The notes under the pieces are model-generated. The model was not told the origin of the DNA, made no database searches, and saw only the letters and a program-made list of their open reading frames with translations. This document shows positions 14,195-22,441 of a stretch of 28,779 nt of DNA, piece after piece. The DNA comes from Pseudobutyrivibrio sp. (GTDB lineage: Bacteria; Bacillota; Clostridia; Lachnospirales; Lachnospiraceae). Within the stretch, counting starts at the first letter, position 1. Each line of letters opens with the position of its first letter. The stretch is taken from NCBI GenBank assembly GCA_017557715.1, contig JAFYYE010000431.1, forward strand, positions 1 through 28,779, in the 5' to 3' direction. The translations under genes and the position numbers were made by a program.

Positions 14195-16147
14195 ATGGAA
14201 AAAAATAATAAGCTTCAGCATTGGCAGAAGGTGGCAGTACTTCTTGTAGCATACGATGTTTTTACAGTTGTATTGTCGTACTTCCTTGCACTGTGGTTCC
14301 GCTTTGATTGCCAGTTTAGTCACATCGGAGTGAACTACTTAGATATGTACTACAAGCTCATCATTCCTTACGCCGCATTTACGATATTTGTTTACTGGCT
14401 GTTAGGGCTTTATCGAAGCATTTGGCGTTTCGCCAGCTTCTATGAGCTTAAGCATATGGTTTTTGCAACAGTCATCACCATAGTTGCCAAGGCTGTTTTT
14501 GTTACAGCATTTATCTACAGAATGCCAATTTCTTACTATGTTTTTGGTATTGCATTCCAGTTCTTCTTTGGAGTGGCTATCAGATTTTCTTACAGATTTA
14601 TGCTATTACTTCGCGACAAGAGAGAATCTGACGGAGCAGATGCCAATGTCCTTTTGATTGGTGCAGGCTCTGCCGGACGTATGATTCTTCGCGATGTCAA
14701 TTTTATAAAAGGTGGCGCCAACGGTCGCGCCAAAGTAGTAGCCATCATTGATGACAACCCTAACAAATGGGGACGCTACATCGATGGCGTCGAGGTTATC
14801 GGCGGAAGAGATAAGATTCTCTGGGCTGCTGAAAAATATGAAATCAAAGAGATTTATATCGCAATCGCCAGCCTTTCACCTAGCGAGAAGCGTAATCTTA
14901 TTAATCTTTGCAAAGAGACAAATGCCCACATCAAGCAACTTCCAAATATGTATGCTGAAAAAGCGGGCATTGTCAGCGCAGGAAACCTTCAGAACATCAC
15001 TATCGAGGATGTTCTTGGACGAGATCCAATCAGCCTTCATCAGGAGGATGTGGCTGCCCAGCTTAAGGGTAAGGTAGTTCTTGTTACAGGTGGTGGCGGT
15101 TCCATTGGTTCCGAGCTTTGCCGCCAGATTGCAAAGTATGAGCCAAAGCAGCTCATCATTTTTGATGTTTATGAAAACAACGCTTACGATATTCAGCTTG
15201 AGCTCAAGCGCAAATATCCTGAGCTTGATTTAGTAGCACTTATCGGTTCAGTTCGTGATGCCCGCCGCATCGAGGCAGTGTTCGAGACCTATCGTCCAAA
15301 CATCTGCTATCATGCAGCCGCTCACAAGCATGTGCCTCTTATGGAGGACAGCCCTTGCGAGGCTATTAAGAATAACGCAGTGGGTACATACAAGACAGCA
15401 TACGCTGCCATGAAATACGGTTGTGATCGTTTTGTACTTATCAGCACGGATAAGGCAGTTAATCCAACAAACGTCATGGGTGCTACGAAACGTATATGCG
15501 AAATGATTATCCAGACCTTTGATGCTATGGTGAGAAGCAACAGCGAGGACAAGCTTCCAGCACTTATCACACATCAGGTGGATATTGATACAAGTGATAT
15601 GACTCCAGTTGCAGCTGGCAGTGGTCACACAGAATACGTTGCAGTTCGTTTCGGTAACGTCCTTGGTTCCAACGGTTCGGTAGTTCCACTTTTCAAAAAG
15701 CAGATTGCAGAAGGTGGTCCAATCACTCTTACACACCGTGATATCATCAGATATTTCATGACTATTCCTGAGGCTGTCAGCCTTGTACTTAAGGCAGGCG
15801 CTAATGCCTCTGGCGGTGAAATATTTGTACTTGATATGGGTGAGCCAGTGAAGATTCTTGATCTTGCCCGCAACATGATTGAGCTTGCAGGACTTCGTCC
15901 AGATGTTGATATCGAGATTAAAGAAGTTGGTCTTCGCCCAGGTGAGAAGCTCTACGAAGAAAAGCTTATGAGCGAGGAAGGCTTAAAGGAGACAGAGAAT
16001 CATCTTATCCACGTGGCAGAGCCAATTAAGTTTGATTCAAACGAGTTCCTTACAAATCTCGGCGAGCTTATGAAGCTTGCATATAATAACGAGGCACCTG
16101 AGGTGGTTCAGAAAATCAGAGAGACAGTTCCTACATTCAAGGGCTAG
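14195..16147 (+). CDS. PglF/CapD/WbpM-like UDP-N-acetylglucosamine 4,6-dehydratase
   Basis: The 650 residues have about four membrane helices (10-140), a cytoplasmic nucleotide-binding region with GAGSAG (156-161), and an SDR domain with TGGGGSIGSE (298-307). The catalytic block STDKAVNPTNVMGATKR (417-433) uses Met and Lys in place of the usual Tyr-xxx-Lys, as in the PglF/FlaA1 branch, which turns UDP-GlcNAc into UDP-4-keto-6-deoxy-GlcNAc. Between this block and YVAVRFGNVLGS, residues about 447-479 form an insertion of roughly 30 residues relative to PglF as I recall it. GAGGAGAAA precedes the ATG. It pairs with the upstream aminotransferase. Confidence 0.88.
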   Translation: MEKNNKLQHWQKVAVLLVAYDVFTVVLSYFLALWFRFDCQFSHIGVNYLDMYYKLIIPYAAFTIFVYWLLGLYRSIWRFASFYELKHMVFATVITIVAKAVFVTAFIYRMPISYYVFGIAFQFFFGVAIRFSYRFMLLLRDKRESDGADANVLLIGAGSAGRMILRDVNFIKGGANGRAKVVAIIDDNPNKWGRYIDGVEVIGGRDKILWAAEKYEIKEIYIAIASLSPSEKRNLINLCKETNAHIKQLPNMYAEKAGIVSAGNLQNITIEDVLGRDPISLHQEDVAAQLKGKVVLVTGGGGSIGSELCRQIAKYEPKQLIIFDVYENNAYDIQLELKRKYPELDLVALIGSVRDARRIEAVFETYRPNICYHAAAHKHVPLMEDSPCEAIKNNAVGTYKTAYAAMKYGCDRFVLISTDKAVNPTNVMGATKRICEMIIQTFDAMVRSNSEDKLPALITHQVDIDTSDMTPVAAGSGHTEYVAVRFGNVLGSNGSVVPLFKKQIAEGGPITLTHRDIIRYFMTIPEAVSLVLKAGANASGGEIFVLDMGEPVKILDLARNMIELAGLRPDVDIEIKEVGLRPGEKLYEEKLMSEEGLKETENHLIHVAEPIKFDSNEFLTNLGELMKLAYNNEAPEVVQKIRETVPTFKG

Positions 16148-16160
16148 CCAATGCTGATTT

Positions 16161-16189
16161 TTGTATTAATATGATAATTCTGCTATAAT
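16161..16189 (+). promoter_or_regulatory. Promoter of the secreted transglutaminase-like gene
   Basis: TTGTAT (16161-16166), 17 bases, then TATAAT (16184-16189) with a TGc extension. This gives the next gene its own promoter, 45 bases before its ATG and directly after the dehydratase. Confidence 0.72.
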
Positions 16190-16233
16190 CCAATACAGAT
16201 GTATACGTTGGACTCATAAGGAGGAATCGTGAT

Positions 16234-16842
16234 ATGAATATGAAGAAGATCATTGCAAGTGGACTAGTTTTAGCTATGGCACTCACAGGCTTTGTGGGTA
16301 TGTCAGCTACAGCAGAAGCAAAGGTTTATAATTATGACATTACACAGGAGAATTTTCCTGTAGCAGATTATGCCGAAAGATATGCTGATGTAAAGGCAGC
16401 ATTCGGTGATGATGCCGCTGCCATTTACAATCACTATAAATTCTATGGCGTTGAGGAAGGCCGAATCGTTAAGATTACAAAGGAAATCCTTGAGTCACAG
16501 GCTAACAGCGACAGTGCTATCGTGGCTTACAAGCTTTTTGCATTAAGCATTCTTGAGACAATCGTTAATGATAATATGTCAGATGCTGAAAAGGTAAAGG
16601 CTGTTGAAAATTGGATGAGCACTAACATCACTTTTGGAACAACAGCTGATGCAAATTGCTATCACATTATCGCGCCTATGCTTGCACAGCCTACAGCTTT
16701 CGAGGGATATGCAGAGACATTCGAGTTCTTCATGGATGCCCTTGGAATTCAGGCAATCACAAATGCTGATTTAAAATCAAACAAGGTTAATGTTGATGGT
16801 GTGTGGTACGACGTAAACATACCAGCAGGCATCTTGTACTAA
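16234..16842 (+). CDS. Secreted protein with a transglutaminase-like domain lacking the catalytic cysteine
   Basis: The 202-residue product begins with a clear signal peptide (MNMKKIIASGLVLAMALTGF, cleavage likely after ATAEA at 25-29). Residues 41-77 match a surface motif I know from Lachnospiraceae exoproteins (F..ADYAERYADVKAAFG, ending HYKFYGVEEGR). Residues 115-196 follow the outline of a transglutaminase-like domain: DAEKVKAVENWMSTNI, then FEGYAETFEFFMDALGI, then VDGVWYDVNI. The normal 'C-x-GYA' cysteine is F156, and the usual His and Asp of the triad are not seen. It is therefore probably a binding domain or scaffold and not an enzyme. AAGGAGG at 16218-16224 supports the start. It has its own promoter and terminator inside the glycan locus. 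Confidence 0.65.
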   Translation: MNMKKIIASGLVLAMALTGFVGMSATAEAKVYNYDITQENFPVADYAERYADVKAAFGDDAAAIYNHYKFYGVEEGRIVKITKEILESQANSDSAIVAYKLFALSILETIVNDNMSDAEKVKAVENWMSTNITFGTTADANCYHIIAPMLAQPTAFEGYAETFEFFMDALGIQAITNADLKSNKVNVDGVWYDVNIPAGILY

Positions 16843-16845
16843 AAT

Positions 16846-16874
16846 AAAAGGCTGCCATTCAAGTGGCAGCTTTT
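16846..16874 (+). terminator. Rho-independent terminator
   Basis: GCTGCCA (16851-16857) pairs with TGGCAGC (16864-16870) around TTCAAG, with flanking A and T runs (TTTTC). It ends the secreted-protein transcript, so the next glycosyltransferase may depend on read-through. Confidence 0.8.
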
Positions 16875-16894
16875 CTTAAAGGAAAATAACTAAC

Positions 16895-17857
16895 ATGGCA
16901 AAAAAACTTTCGGTAGTAGTATCGGTTTATAATGAAGAACTTGGTATCGACCAATTCTACCAGCACACTTCATCAATATTAAAAGAGACTTCAGATAAGA
17001 CTGGCTGGGACTACGAGCTTATTTTCGTAAATGATGGAAGCCGTGACAACAGTCTTGAATTCTTAAGAAAATATGCAGCAAATGATGACAAGGTTGCTGT
17101 AATTAACTTTGCGGCAAATCGCGGTCACGAGGCAGCCATGATTGCAGGAATTGATTATTCCACAGGTGATGGTGTGGTTTGCATGGACGCAGATCTTCAG
17201 CATCCACCAGAATCTATCCCAGGAATCATTGCAAAGTTTGATGAAGGCTTTGATGTAGTTTCAATGATTCGCACAGCCAGAGCGGATGCAGGTATTTTCA
17301 AGCGCATCACATCCGCAGCATTCTATAAGGTTATGAATGCACTTTCTGGCAAGACTAAATTTGAAAACAACTCATCAGATTTCTTTGCTATCTCTCGTAG
17401 GGTAGCTTCGGTTCTTAAGAATGACTATCGCGAGCGAGTAAGATTCTTGCGCGGATATGTTCAGAATGTAGGCTTCAAAAAGACTACTCTTGAATTCGAG
17501 GCCAGCGCCAGAGTGGCAGGAGAGAGCAACTATAATCTCAAGGCCCTCATCAAGCTATCACTTAATGCAATCTGCAATTTCTCAGATGTGCCTCTTAAGA
17601 TGGGAATCTACGCGGGAGTTGTTTCGATTATCGCGGCACTGATTTTGATGATTTATTCCATCGTGCAGTTCTTCCTTGGCACAGCGCCAGATGGCTATTC
17701 AACACTTATCGTTGTTCTTTGTTTCATGTTTGGTGTGCTGTTCATTATTTTGGGATTTATCTCAGAATATTTGGCAATCATCTTTGCAGAAGTAAAGCAG
17801 CGCCCGATATATATAGTAGATAGTATAATTACCAGCAAAGGCGAAGAATTAAAGTAA
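16895..17857 (+). CDS. Second GtrB-like GT2 glycosyltransferase
   Basis: The 320-residue enzyme has VVVSVYNEELGI (7-18), FVNDGSRD (44-51) and CMDADLQHPP (97-106), plus RGHEAAMIAGID in the position typical of polyprenyl-phosphate glycosyltransferases. Two C-terminal membrane helices (about 236-262 and 270-298) end in a 'KQRPIYIV' tail like that of its paralogue at 10277. It should charge undecaprenyl phosphate with one sugar. No second GtrA is in the window, so its product may be moved by the paired EamA proteins or by the GtrA-like protein at 8631. AAAGGAAAA precedes the ATG. Confidence 0.87.
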   Translation: MAKKLSVVVSVYNEELGIDQFYQHTSSILKETSDKTGWDYELIFVNDGSRDNSLEFLRKYAANDDKVAVINFAANRGHEAAMIAGIDYSTGDGVVCMDADLQHPPESIPGIIAKFDEGFDVVSMIRTARADAGIFKRITSAAFYKVMNALSGKTKFENNSSDFFAISRRVASVLKNDYRERVRFLRGYVQNVGFKKTTLEFEASARVAGESNYNLKALIKLSLNAICNFSDVPLKMGIYAGVVSIIAALILMIYSIVQFFLGTAPDGYSTLIVVLCFMFGVLFIILGFISEYLAIIFAEVKQRPIYIVDSIITSKGEELK

Positions 17858-17894
17858 TCAGTTGACAATTGATTGATATTAGAGGGGTTTGACT

Positions 17895-18299
17895 ATGCTA
17901 AGCACAAAAAACAGACTGACTAATGAACGTTTTTATGATGCTTTCATCCTTTTTGATGACATGCTTGCTCAGAAATACAACATTGAGGAAGAGGGCGTAA
18001 AGAAATACATGGAGAAGATGAAGGAATGCTACACCGAGGCCAGAGACCTTATTCCAGAGTGGGATGACACCTTCAAGCGCCTTACCCACATTAGAAATCG
18101 TTTTATTTCGCTCAAGGATGGAAAGGTTGCGTTCGAGCATTTCCAAGGAAAGGACGAAGATGTAGTTTGGATGCAGGTCTTCCAGGAGAAGCTGGATGCT
18201 CAGGCAGATGTCCTCTCGAAATATGCAAAAATCGATTTTGCAAAAAAGAATAATAACAAAGGTTTACTTGGTAAGCTTTTGAAAATGTTTAAAGGCTAG
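17895..18299 (+). CDS. Small soluble protein of unknown function
   Basis: This 134-residue, highly charged, probably all-helical protein is not one I recognise. It begins MLSTKNRLTNERFYDAFILF and ends in a basic, amphipathic tail (KKNNNKGLLGKLLKMFKG) that could touch a membrane. An in-frame TTG lies 6 bases upstream, but GAGGGG at 17882-17887 is well spaced for the ATG at 17895. It lies 37 bases after the GtrB-like gene and before a terminator, so it is probably co-transcribed with that transferase. No signal peptide or membrane helix is evident. Confidence 0.7.
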   Translation: MLSTKNRLTNERFYDAFILFDDMLAQKYNIEEEGVKKYMEKMKECYTEARDLIPEWDDTFKRLTHIRNRFISLKDGKVAFEHFQGKDEDVVWMQVFQEKLDAQADVLSKYAKIDFAKKNNNKGLLGKLLKMFKG

Positions 18300-18320
18300 A
18301 TATCAACTAAATCAAAAAAC

Positions 18321-18365
18321 AAGCGCTTAATTATCCACAACGTAAATGCGGATAACTAAGCGCTT
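18321..18365. terminator. Bidirectional terminator between convergent genes
   Basis: Arms 18321-18336 and 18350-18365 pair over 16 positions with one A/C mismatch. TTTTATT follows on the plus strand, and TTGTTTTTTG follows on the minus strand. It can end transcripts from the gene ending at 18299 and from the minus-strand gene ending at 18383. Confidence 0.85.
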
Positions 18366-18382
18366 TTATTATGCCATTAAAA

Positions 18383-19891
18383 TTATCTTGGTACGACCAA
18401 AGAATTCAAATCTACGCCAGCAATTGCACTAGCCTGTGCCACTATATTAGGATCAAGTGGATTCTGATAGAAAGAGAAGGCTTTCTTTGGATTGCCCTTC
18501 ACATCGCACAGACCACATTTAATGCCCTGCTTGATTTCAATCTTATTGTCAGCCTCGCGAAGAATAACAATACCATCAATATGGCTGTTATTTGAAGCCA
18601 CAAGATAAGCAAATACAACAGAGGCAGCCTGAATATCCTCGCCCTTGTTACTTACATATCCTAGCTCTGCAATCTTTACACTTCTAACCGCGCCAGTAGG
18701 GCTCAGCATCTCTGGTAAAGACATATAGTCTGTCAGGACTTCCAAATTGGCCATCGTCACGTAAGGAGTACTCTGGTCGTGAGTAACCTTAGCTGAAGTC
18801 TCCCAAGCCTTAGGAGCAAGGAGCCAGTAATTATTTGGATGAACAGCAAGTCTCCAGTCGATATTTCCCTCAGCACTAATTGTCTGATTGAATCTGATAA
18901 GGAATTCCTTGCCAGACATGTAATAAGATGCCTCTGGTTTAGCCCACTGATGGTCAATGCAGGTGTAGACATTTGCAGAACCATTAGCGCCCTTGATGGC
19001 ATTGTACATTACTCTAAATGCCTTGCAGTACTCATTCATAAACTGCTCGTAGGTATCAAACTTCATGTAGTTCCACTCACGCCAAGCATTAACCTCGTTG
19101 CCAATGATGAAATTATCAACCTGACCATAGCCGATTCCTGAATAGCGGCTAGCGATAGTAGCAGCTGCATTTCCGACTTTCTCCAAAGCTTCTGGTGTAG
19201 AAGCATTAAAAGCGAAGAATGACTGCTTTTTCATACCCTTGTAAGATAATGGGCTGATGTAATCAGGGCCAGCACCTTTATCTGCAAGTAGAATCATGTT
19301 TACCTGAATACCAAGATTATTGTATTTCTGAACCAGATGGTCGTAGTCGCCCAAGCGATAAATCATGGAGATAGGCACATTCAGATTGACCTGGTTGACA
19401 CCAAGTGTACTCACCTGATTCTTGTTTGCAATGGCATCATCAATCTCAGGGAAGATACCTTTAATACCATTATCCATACGGGCAGGTGTAACAGTAGCAC
19501 AAGCCTCAGGATTAAGAATGTACATGGTGTTTGAAACTGGGGCAAGAGCTCCACCAAGAGTCACGCAGATGGTGAATTTCTTGTAAAGTAGAGAATTTGG
19601 AAGCCCCTTATTTAAAGGCACCCTAAATTCAGTCTGACCTACACTCTGCTGAGCAATGTCATCCCCCATAGGAGCAGCCTGACATGCAGCAGAAGCTATA
19701 AGATGGTACATGCCATCTTCCGAAGCCGCGCCTCCAGATGCTGAAACCACTACGGTATCCCCACTTATTGTGACAGAATTAATAACAAGACCTCCCTCGG
19801 CTTTTACGCTGGCAACATCAAATGATAAAATTCCGCAAAACACAAGTGATACAGCCAACATAAGATGTGCAAATCGCTTTAAAACTTTCAT
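18383..19891 (-). CDS. Secreted DUF5722-like glycosidase-fold protein
   Basis: The 502-residue precursor has a signal peptide (MKVLKRFAHLMLAVSLVFCG and on, cleavage near VKAEG at 29-33), then a beta-rich region to about 130 and a TIM-barrel-like part from about 155 to 475. FIIGNEVNAW (261-270) has the Asn-Glu pair seen at the acid/base position of clan GH-A glycosidases, and KIAELGYVSN (406-415) offers a second Glu at E409 in a nucleophile-like place. HPNNYW (351-356) is another conserved-looking stretch. I associate the sequence with DUF5722, whose activity is not established as far as I know. AAAGGAGA lies just before the ATG. It is the only minus-strand gene inside the glycan locus and could trim or remodel the glycan. 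Confidence 0.75.
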   Translation of the reverse strand: MKVLKRFAHLMLAVSLVFCGILSFDVASVKAEGGLVINSVTISGDTVVVSASGGAASEDGMYHLIASAACQAAPMGDDIAQQSVGQTEFRVPLNKGLPNSLLYKKFTICVTLGGALAPVSNTMYILNPEACATVTPARMDNGIKGIFPEIDDAIANKNQVSTLGVNQVNLNVPISMIYRLGDYDHLVQKYNNLGIQVNMILLADKGAGPDYISPLSYKGMKKQSFFAFNASTPEALEKVGNAAATIASRYSGIGYGQVDNFIIGNEVNAWREWNYMKFDTYEQFMNEYCKAFRVMYNAIKGANGSANVYTCIDHQWAKPEASYYMSGKEFLIRFNQTISAEGNIDWRLAVHPNNYWLLAPKAWETSAKVTHDQSTPYVTMANLEVLTDYMSLPEMLSPTGAVRSVKIAELGYVSNKGEDIQAASVVFAYLVASNNSHIDGIVILREADNKIEIKQGIKCGLCDVKGNPKKAFSFYQNPLDPNIVAQASAIAGVDLNSLVVPR

Positions 19892-19937
19892 ACGAGTCTC
19901 CTTTACTGTGCCATCTTTAGTCGAGTGTCATGCGGTT

Positions 19938-19943
19938 ATTATA
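19938..19943 (-). promoter_or_regulatory. -10 element for the DUF5722-like gene
   Basis: On the minus strand this reads TATAAT, 46 bases upstream of the ATG. The best -35-like TTAACA (19964-19969) is 20 bases away, which is long, so only the -10 is called. Confidence 0.45.
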
Positions 19944-20001
19944 CAAAATGGTTGTGTTAGATTTGTTAAAGGGCGGATTTGATGCACTTATTTATTTGTT
20001 G

Positions 20002-20010
20002 TGCTATAAT
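20002..20010 (+). promoter_or_regulatory. Extended -10 of the capF operon promoter
   Basis: TGcTATAAT sits 50 bases before the capF TTG start. No good -35 is seen at 16-18 bases, as is usual for extended -10 promoters. The start point, near 20017, would leave too little leader for the ATG at 20021 and so supports the downstream TTG as the capF start. Confidence 0.6.
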
Positions 20011-20059
20011 ATTCTAGACTATGTGTGTCGGTAGATACGCAAAAACAGGAGAGATTATT

Positions 20060-21280
20060 TTGAAAATTCTAGTTACCGGTGCGGCCGGTTTTGTTGGAAA
20101 AAATCTTGTGGAGACACTGAAGTGTGCTTCTGATGGGAGAGATAAGTTTCACAGTCTTGGTGAAGAGCTCACCATCTACGAGTACGACCGTTCATCCACT
20201 CTTGAGGAACTTGATAAATACTGCAGCGATTGCGATTTCGTATTCAATCTTGCAGGTGTCAATCGTCCTAAAGACAATTCGGAATTTATGGAAGGAAATT
20301 TTGGCTTTGCCAGCACCCTTCTTGATACATTAAAAAAGCATGGCAACGCTTGCCCAGTGATGCTTTCATCATCTATCCAGGCCACTTTGCTTGGTAGATA
20401 TGCAGGCAGCGAATACGGCGCTAGCAAGCTCGCTGGTGAGGAGCTTTTCTTCAAGTACCAGCAGGAGACTGGTGCAAAGGTTCTTGTTTACCGCTTCCCA
20501 AATCTTTTCGGAAAATGGTGCAGACCAAATTACAACTCAGCAGTTGCTACATTCTGTAACAACAAGGCCAACGGCCTCGAGATTACAGTTAACGATCCAG
20601 CCACAGAGCTGACACTTGTTTACATTGATGATTTGGTAAATGAGATGATAGAAGCTTTGACAGGAAATGAGCACCGCTGTGATTACGATGAAGATGGAAA
20701 TGTAGTTCCAGATACAGCTGGAAAATATGCATATGTTCCAGTCACACACACAGTGACACTTGGCGAAATCGTGGAGCTTCTCGACAGCTTTGTGGAGCAG
20801 CCACAGACACTTATGATGCCAGCTATCCCAGACGGAAGCTTTGCCAAGAAGCTTTACAGCACATACCTTAGCTACCTTCCAAAGGATAAAGCGATTTTTG
20901 ATTTGAAGATGAACTGCGATGACCGCGGCTCGTTTACAGAACTTTTAAAGACTGCTGACCATGGTCAGTTCTCTGTAAATATTAGTAAACCTGGAATTAC
21001 AAAGGGGCAGCATTGGCACCACACAAAGTGGGAGTTCTTTATTGTAATTTCTGGACATGGACTCATCCAGCAGCGCCGCGTGGGTGTTGATGAAAACGGA
21101 AATCCATTCCCAGTAATCGAGTATGAGGTGAGCGGCGACAAAATCCAGGCCATCCACATGCTCCCAGGCTACACACACAACAGTATCAACCTGTCAGATT
21201 CCGAGAATCTCGTCACCCTTATGTGGGCCAACGAGTTGTTGGAAGCTGATAGACCAGATACGTATCATGAAGAGGTATAA
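20060..21280 (+). CDS. capF: CapF-type bifunctional SDR/cupin enzyme of UDP-N-acetyl-L-fucosamine synthesis
   Basis: Starting at the TTG, the protein has 406 residues and opens MKILVTGAAGFVGKNL, with the NAD(P)-binding glycines in place. AGGAGA at 20047-20052 is 7 bases upstream. An in-frame ATG 39 bases earlier would add 13 unrelated residues. Y119 and K123 form the YxxxK pair. From about 285 there is a cupin domain with GQHWHHTKWEFF (316-327), where H318, H320 and E325, together with H373, fit the metal ligands. CapF (WbjC/FnlB) reduces the CapE product to UDP-2-acetamido-2,6-dideoxy-L-talose. It heads a nine-gene operon, with capG 2 bases downstream. Confidence 0.88.
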   Translation: MKILVTGAAGFVGKNLVETLKCASDGRDKFHSLGEELTIYEYDRSSTLEELDKYCSDCDFVFNLAGVNRPKDNSEFMEGNFGFASTLLDTLKKHGNACPVMLSSSIQATLLGRYAGSEYGASKLAGEELFFKYQQETGAKVLVYRFPNLFGKWCRPNYNSAVATFCNNKANGLEITVNDPATELTLVYIDDLVNEMIEALTGNEHRCDYDEDGNVVPDTAGKYAYVPVTHTVTLGEIVELLDSFVEQPQTLMMPAIPDGSFAKKLYSTYLSYLPKDKAIFDLKMNCDDRGSFTELLKTADHGQFSVNISKPGITKGQHWHHTKWEFFIVISGHGLIQQRRVGVDENGNPFPVIEYEVSGDKIQAIHMLPGYTHNSINLSDSENLVTLMWANELLEADRPDTYHEEV

Positions 21281-21282
21281 AA

Positions 21283-22440
21283 ATGTTTAAAAATAATGGA
21301 AAATTAAAATTACTTATTATCGTAGGCACTCGCCCTGAGATTATCCGTCTTGCAGCCGTAATCAAAAAGTGCCGTAAATACTTCGATTGCGTTCTTGCTC
21401 ACACAGGCCAGAACTACGATTACAATCTTAATGGAGTTTTTTTTAAGGATTTGCAGCTTGACGACCCAGAGGTTTACATGGATGCCGTTGGCGACAACCT
21501 TGGCCAGACTGTAGGAAATATCATTGCAAAGTCTTACGAACTTATGGTGGAGATTCAGCCAGACGCTCTTTTGATTCTCGGCGATACAAACTCTTGCCTT
21601 TCAGCTATTGCTGCAAAGCGCCTTCACATCCCAATCTTCCATATGGAAGCTGGTAACAGATGTAAGGATGAGTGCCTCCCAGAGGAGACAAACCGCCGTA
21701 TCGTAGATATTATTTCAGACGTAAATATGGCTTACTCAGAGCACGCTCGTCGCTACCTTGCAGACTGCGGTCTTCCAAAGGAACGCACATATGTGACAGG
21801 TTCGCCTATGGCAGAGGTTCTTCACGAGAACTTAGAGGCTATCGAGGCAAGTGATGTTCTTGATAAGCTTGGTCTTGAGCCAAAGAAGTACATCCTCCTT
21901 TCTGCTCACCGCGAGGAGAACATCGACACAGAAAAGAATTTCACATCACTTTTCACAGCTATCAACAAGCTTGCTGAGAAGTACGACATGCCAATTCTTT
22001 ACAGTTGCCACCCACGTTCAAGAAAGCGTCTTGAGGCTACAGGCTTCAAGCTTGACCCACGTGTTCGTATGCACGAGCCACTTGGTTTCCACGATTACAA
22101 TCACTTGCAGATGAATGCATTTGCAGTAGTTTCAGATTCAGGTACACTTCCTGAGGAATCAAGCTTCTTTACAAGTATTGGAAAGCCATTCCCAGCAGTT
22201 TGCATCCGCACATCGACTGAAAGACCTGAGGCACTTGATAAGGCTTGCTTCTTCATCGCTGGTATTGATGAGGCGTCACTTCTTCAGGCTGTTACAACAG
22301 CCATCGATATGAATGAGGCTGGGGATTATGGTATCCCAGTTCCTGATTATGTTGAGGAGAATGTTTCAACAAAGGTTGTTAAGATTATCCAGTCATACAC
22401 TGGTATTGTGAATAAAATGGTTTGGAGAAAGGATAAATAA
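21283..22440 (+). CDS. capG: CapG-type UDP-sugar 2-epimerase (UDP-L-FucNAc forming)
   Basis: This is a 385-residue WecB-fold epimerase with IIVGTRPEIIRL (12-23), HTGQNYD (40-46), LGDTNS near 105, HMEAGNRCKDECLPEETNRR near 118-137 and SAHREENID near 200. The 'GNRCxDxxxPEExNR' form is typical of CapG/WbjD/FnlC, which epimerises C2 of UDP-2-acetamido-2,6-dideoxy-L-talose to UDP-L-FucNAc. WecB and NeuC are homologous alternatives, and NeuC is the step otherwise missing for the nonulosonic acid genes downstream. The place between capF and capE favours CapG. Confidence 0.85.
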   Translation: MFKNNGKLKLLIIVGTRPEIIRLAAVIKKCRKYFDCVLAHTGQNYDYNLNGVFFKDLQLDDPEVYMDAVGDNLGQTVGNIIAKSYELMVEIQPDALLILGDTNSCLSAIAAKRLHIPIFHMEAGNRCKDECLPEETNRRIVDIISDVNMAYSEHARRYLADCGLPKERTYVTGSPMAEVLHENLEAIEASDVLDKLGLEPKKYILLSAHREENIDTEKNFTSLFTAINKLAEKYDMPILYSCHPRSRKRLEATGFKLDPRVRMHEPLGFHDYNHLQMNAFAVVSDSGTLPEESSFFTSIGKPFPAVCIRTSTERPEALDKACFFIAGIDEASLLQAVTTAIDMNEAGDYGIPVPDYVEENVSTKVVKIIQSYTGIVNKMVWRKDK

Positions 22441-22441
22441 C

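Noticed and set aside
15248..15736. Minus-strand open frame of 162 codons inside the PglF-like gene
   Set aside because: It lies entirely within a strongly conserved plus-strand enzyme and shows no protein-like features of its own.
20021..20059. ATG at 20021 as the capF start
   Set aside because: It has no ribosome site and lies too close to the predicted RNA start; the TTG at 20060 has AGGAGA and gives the family's normal N terminus.
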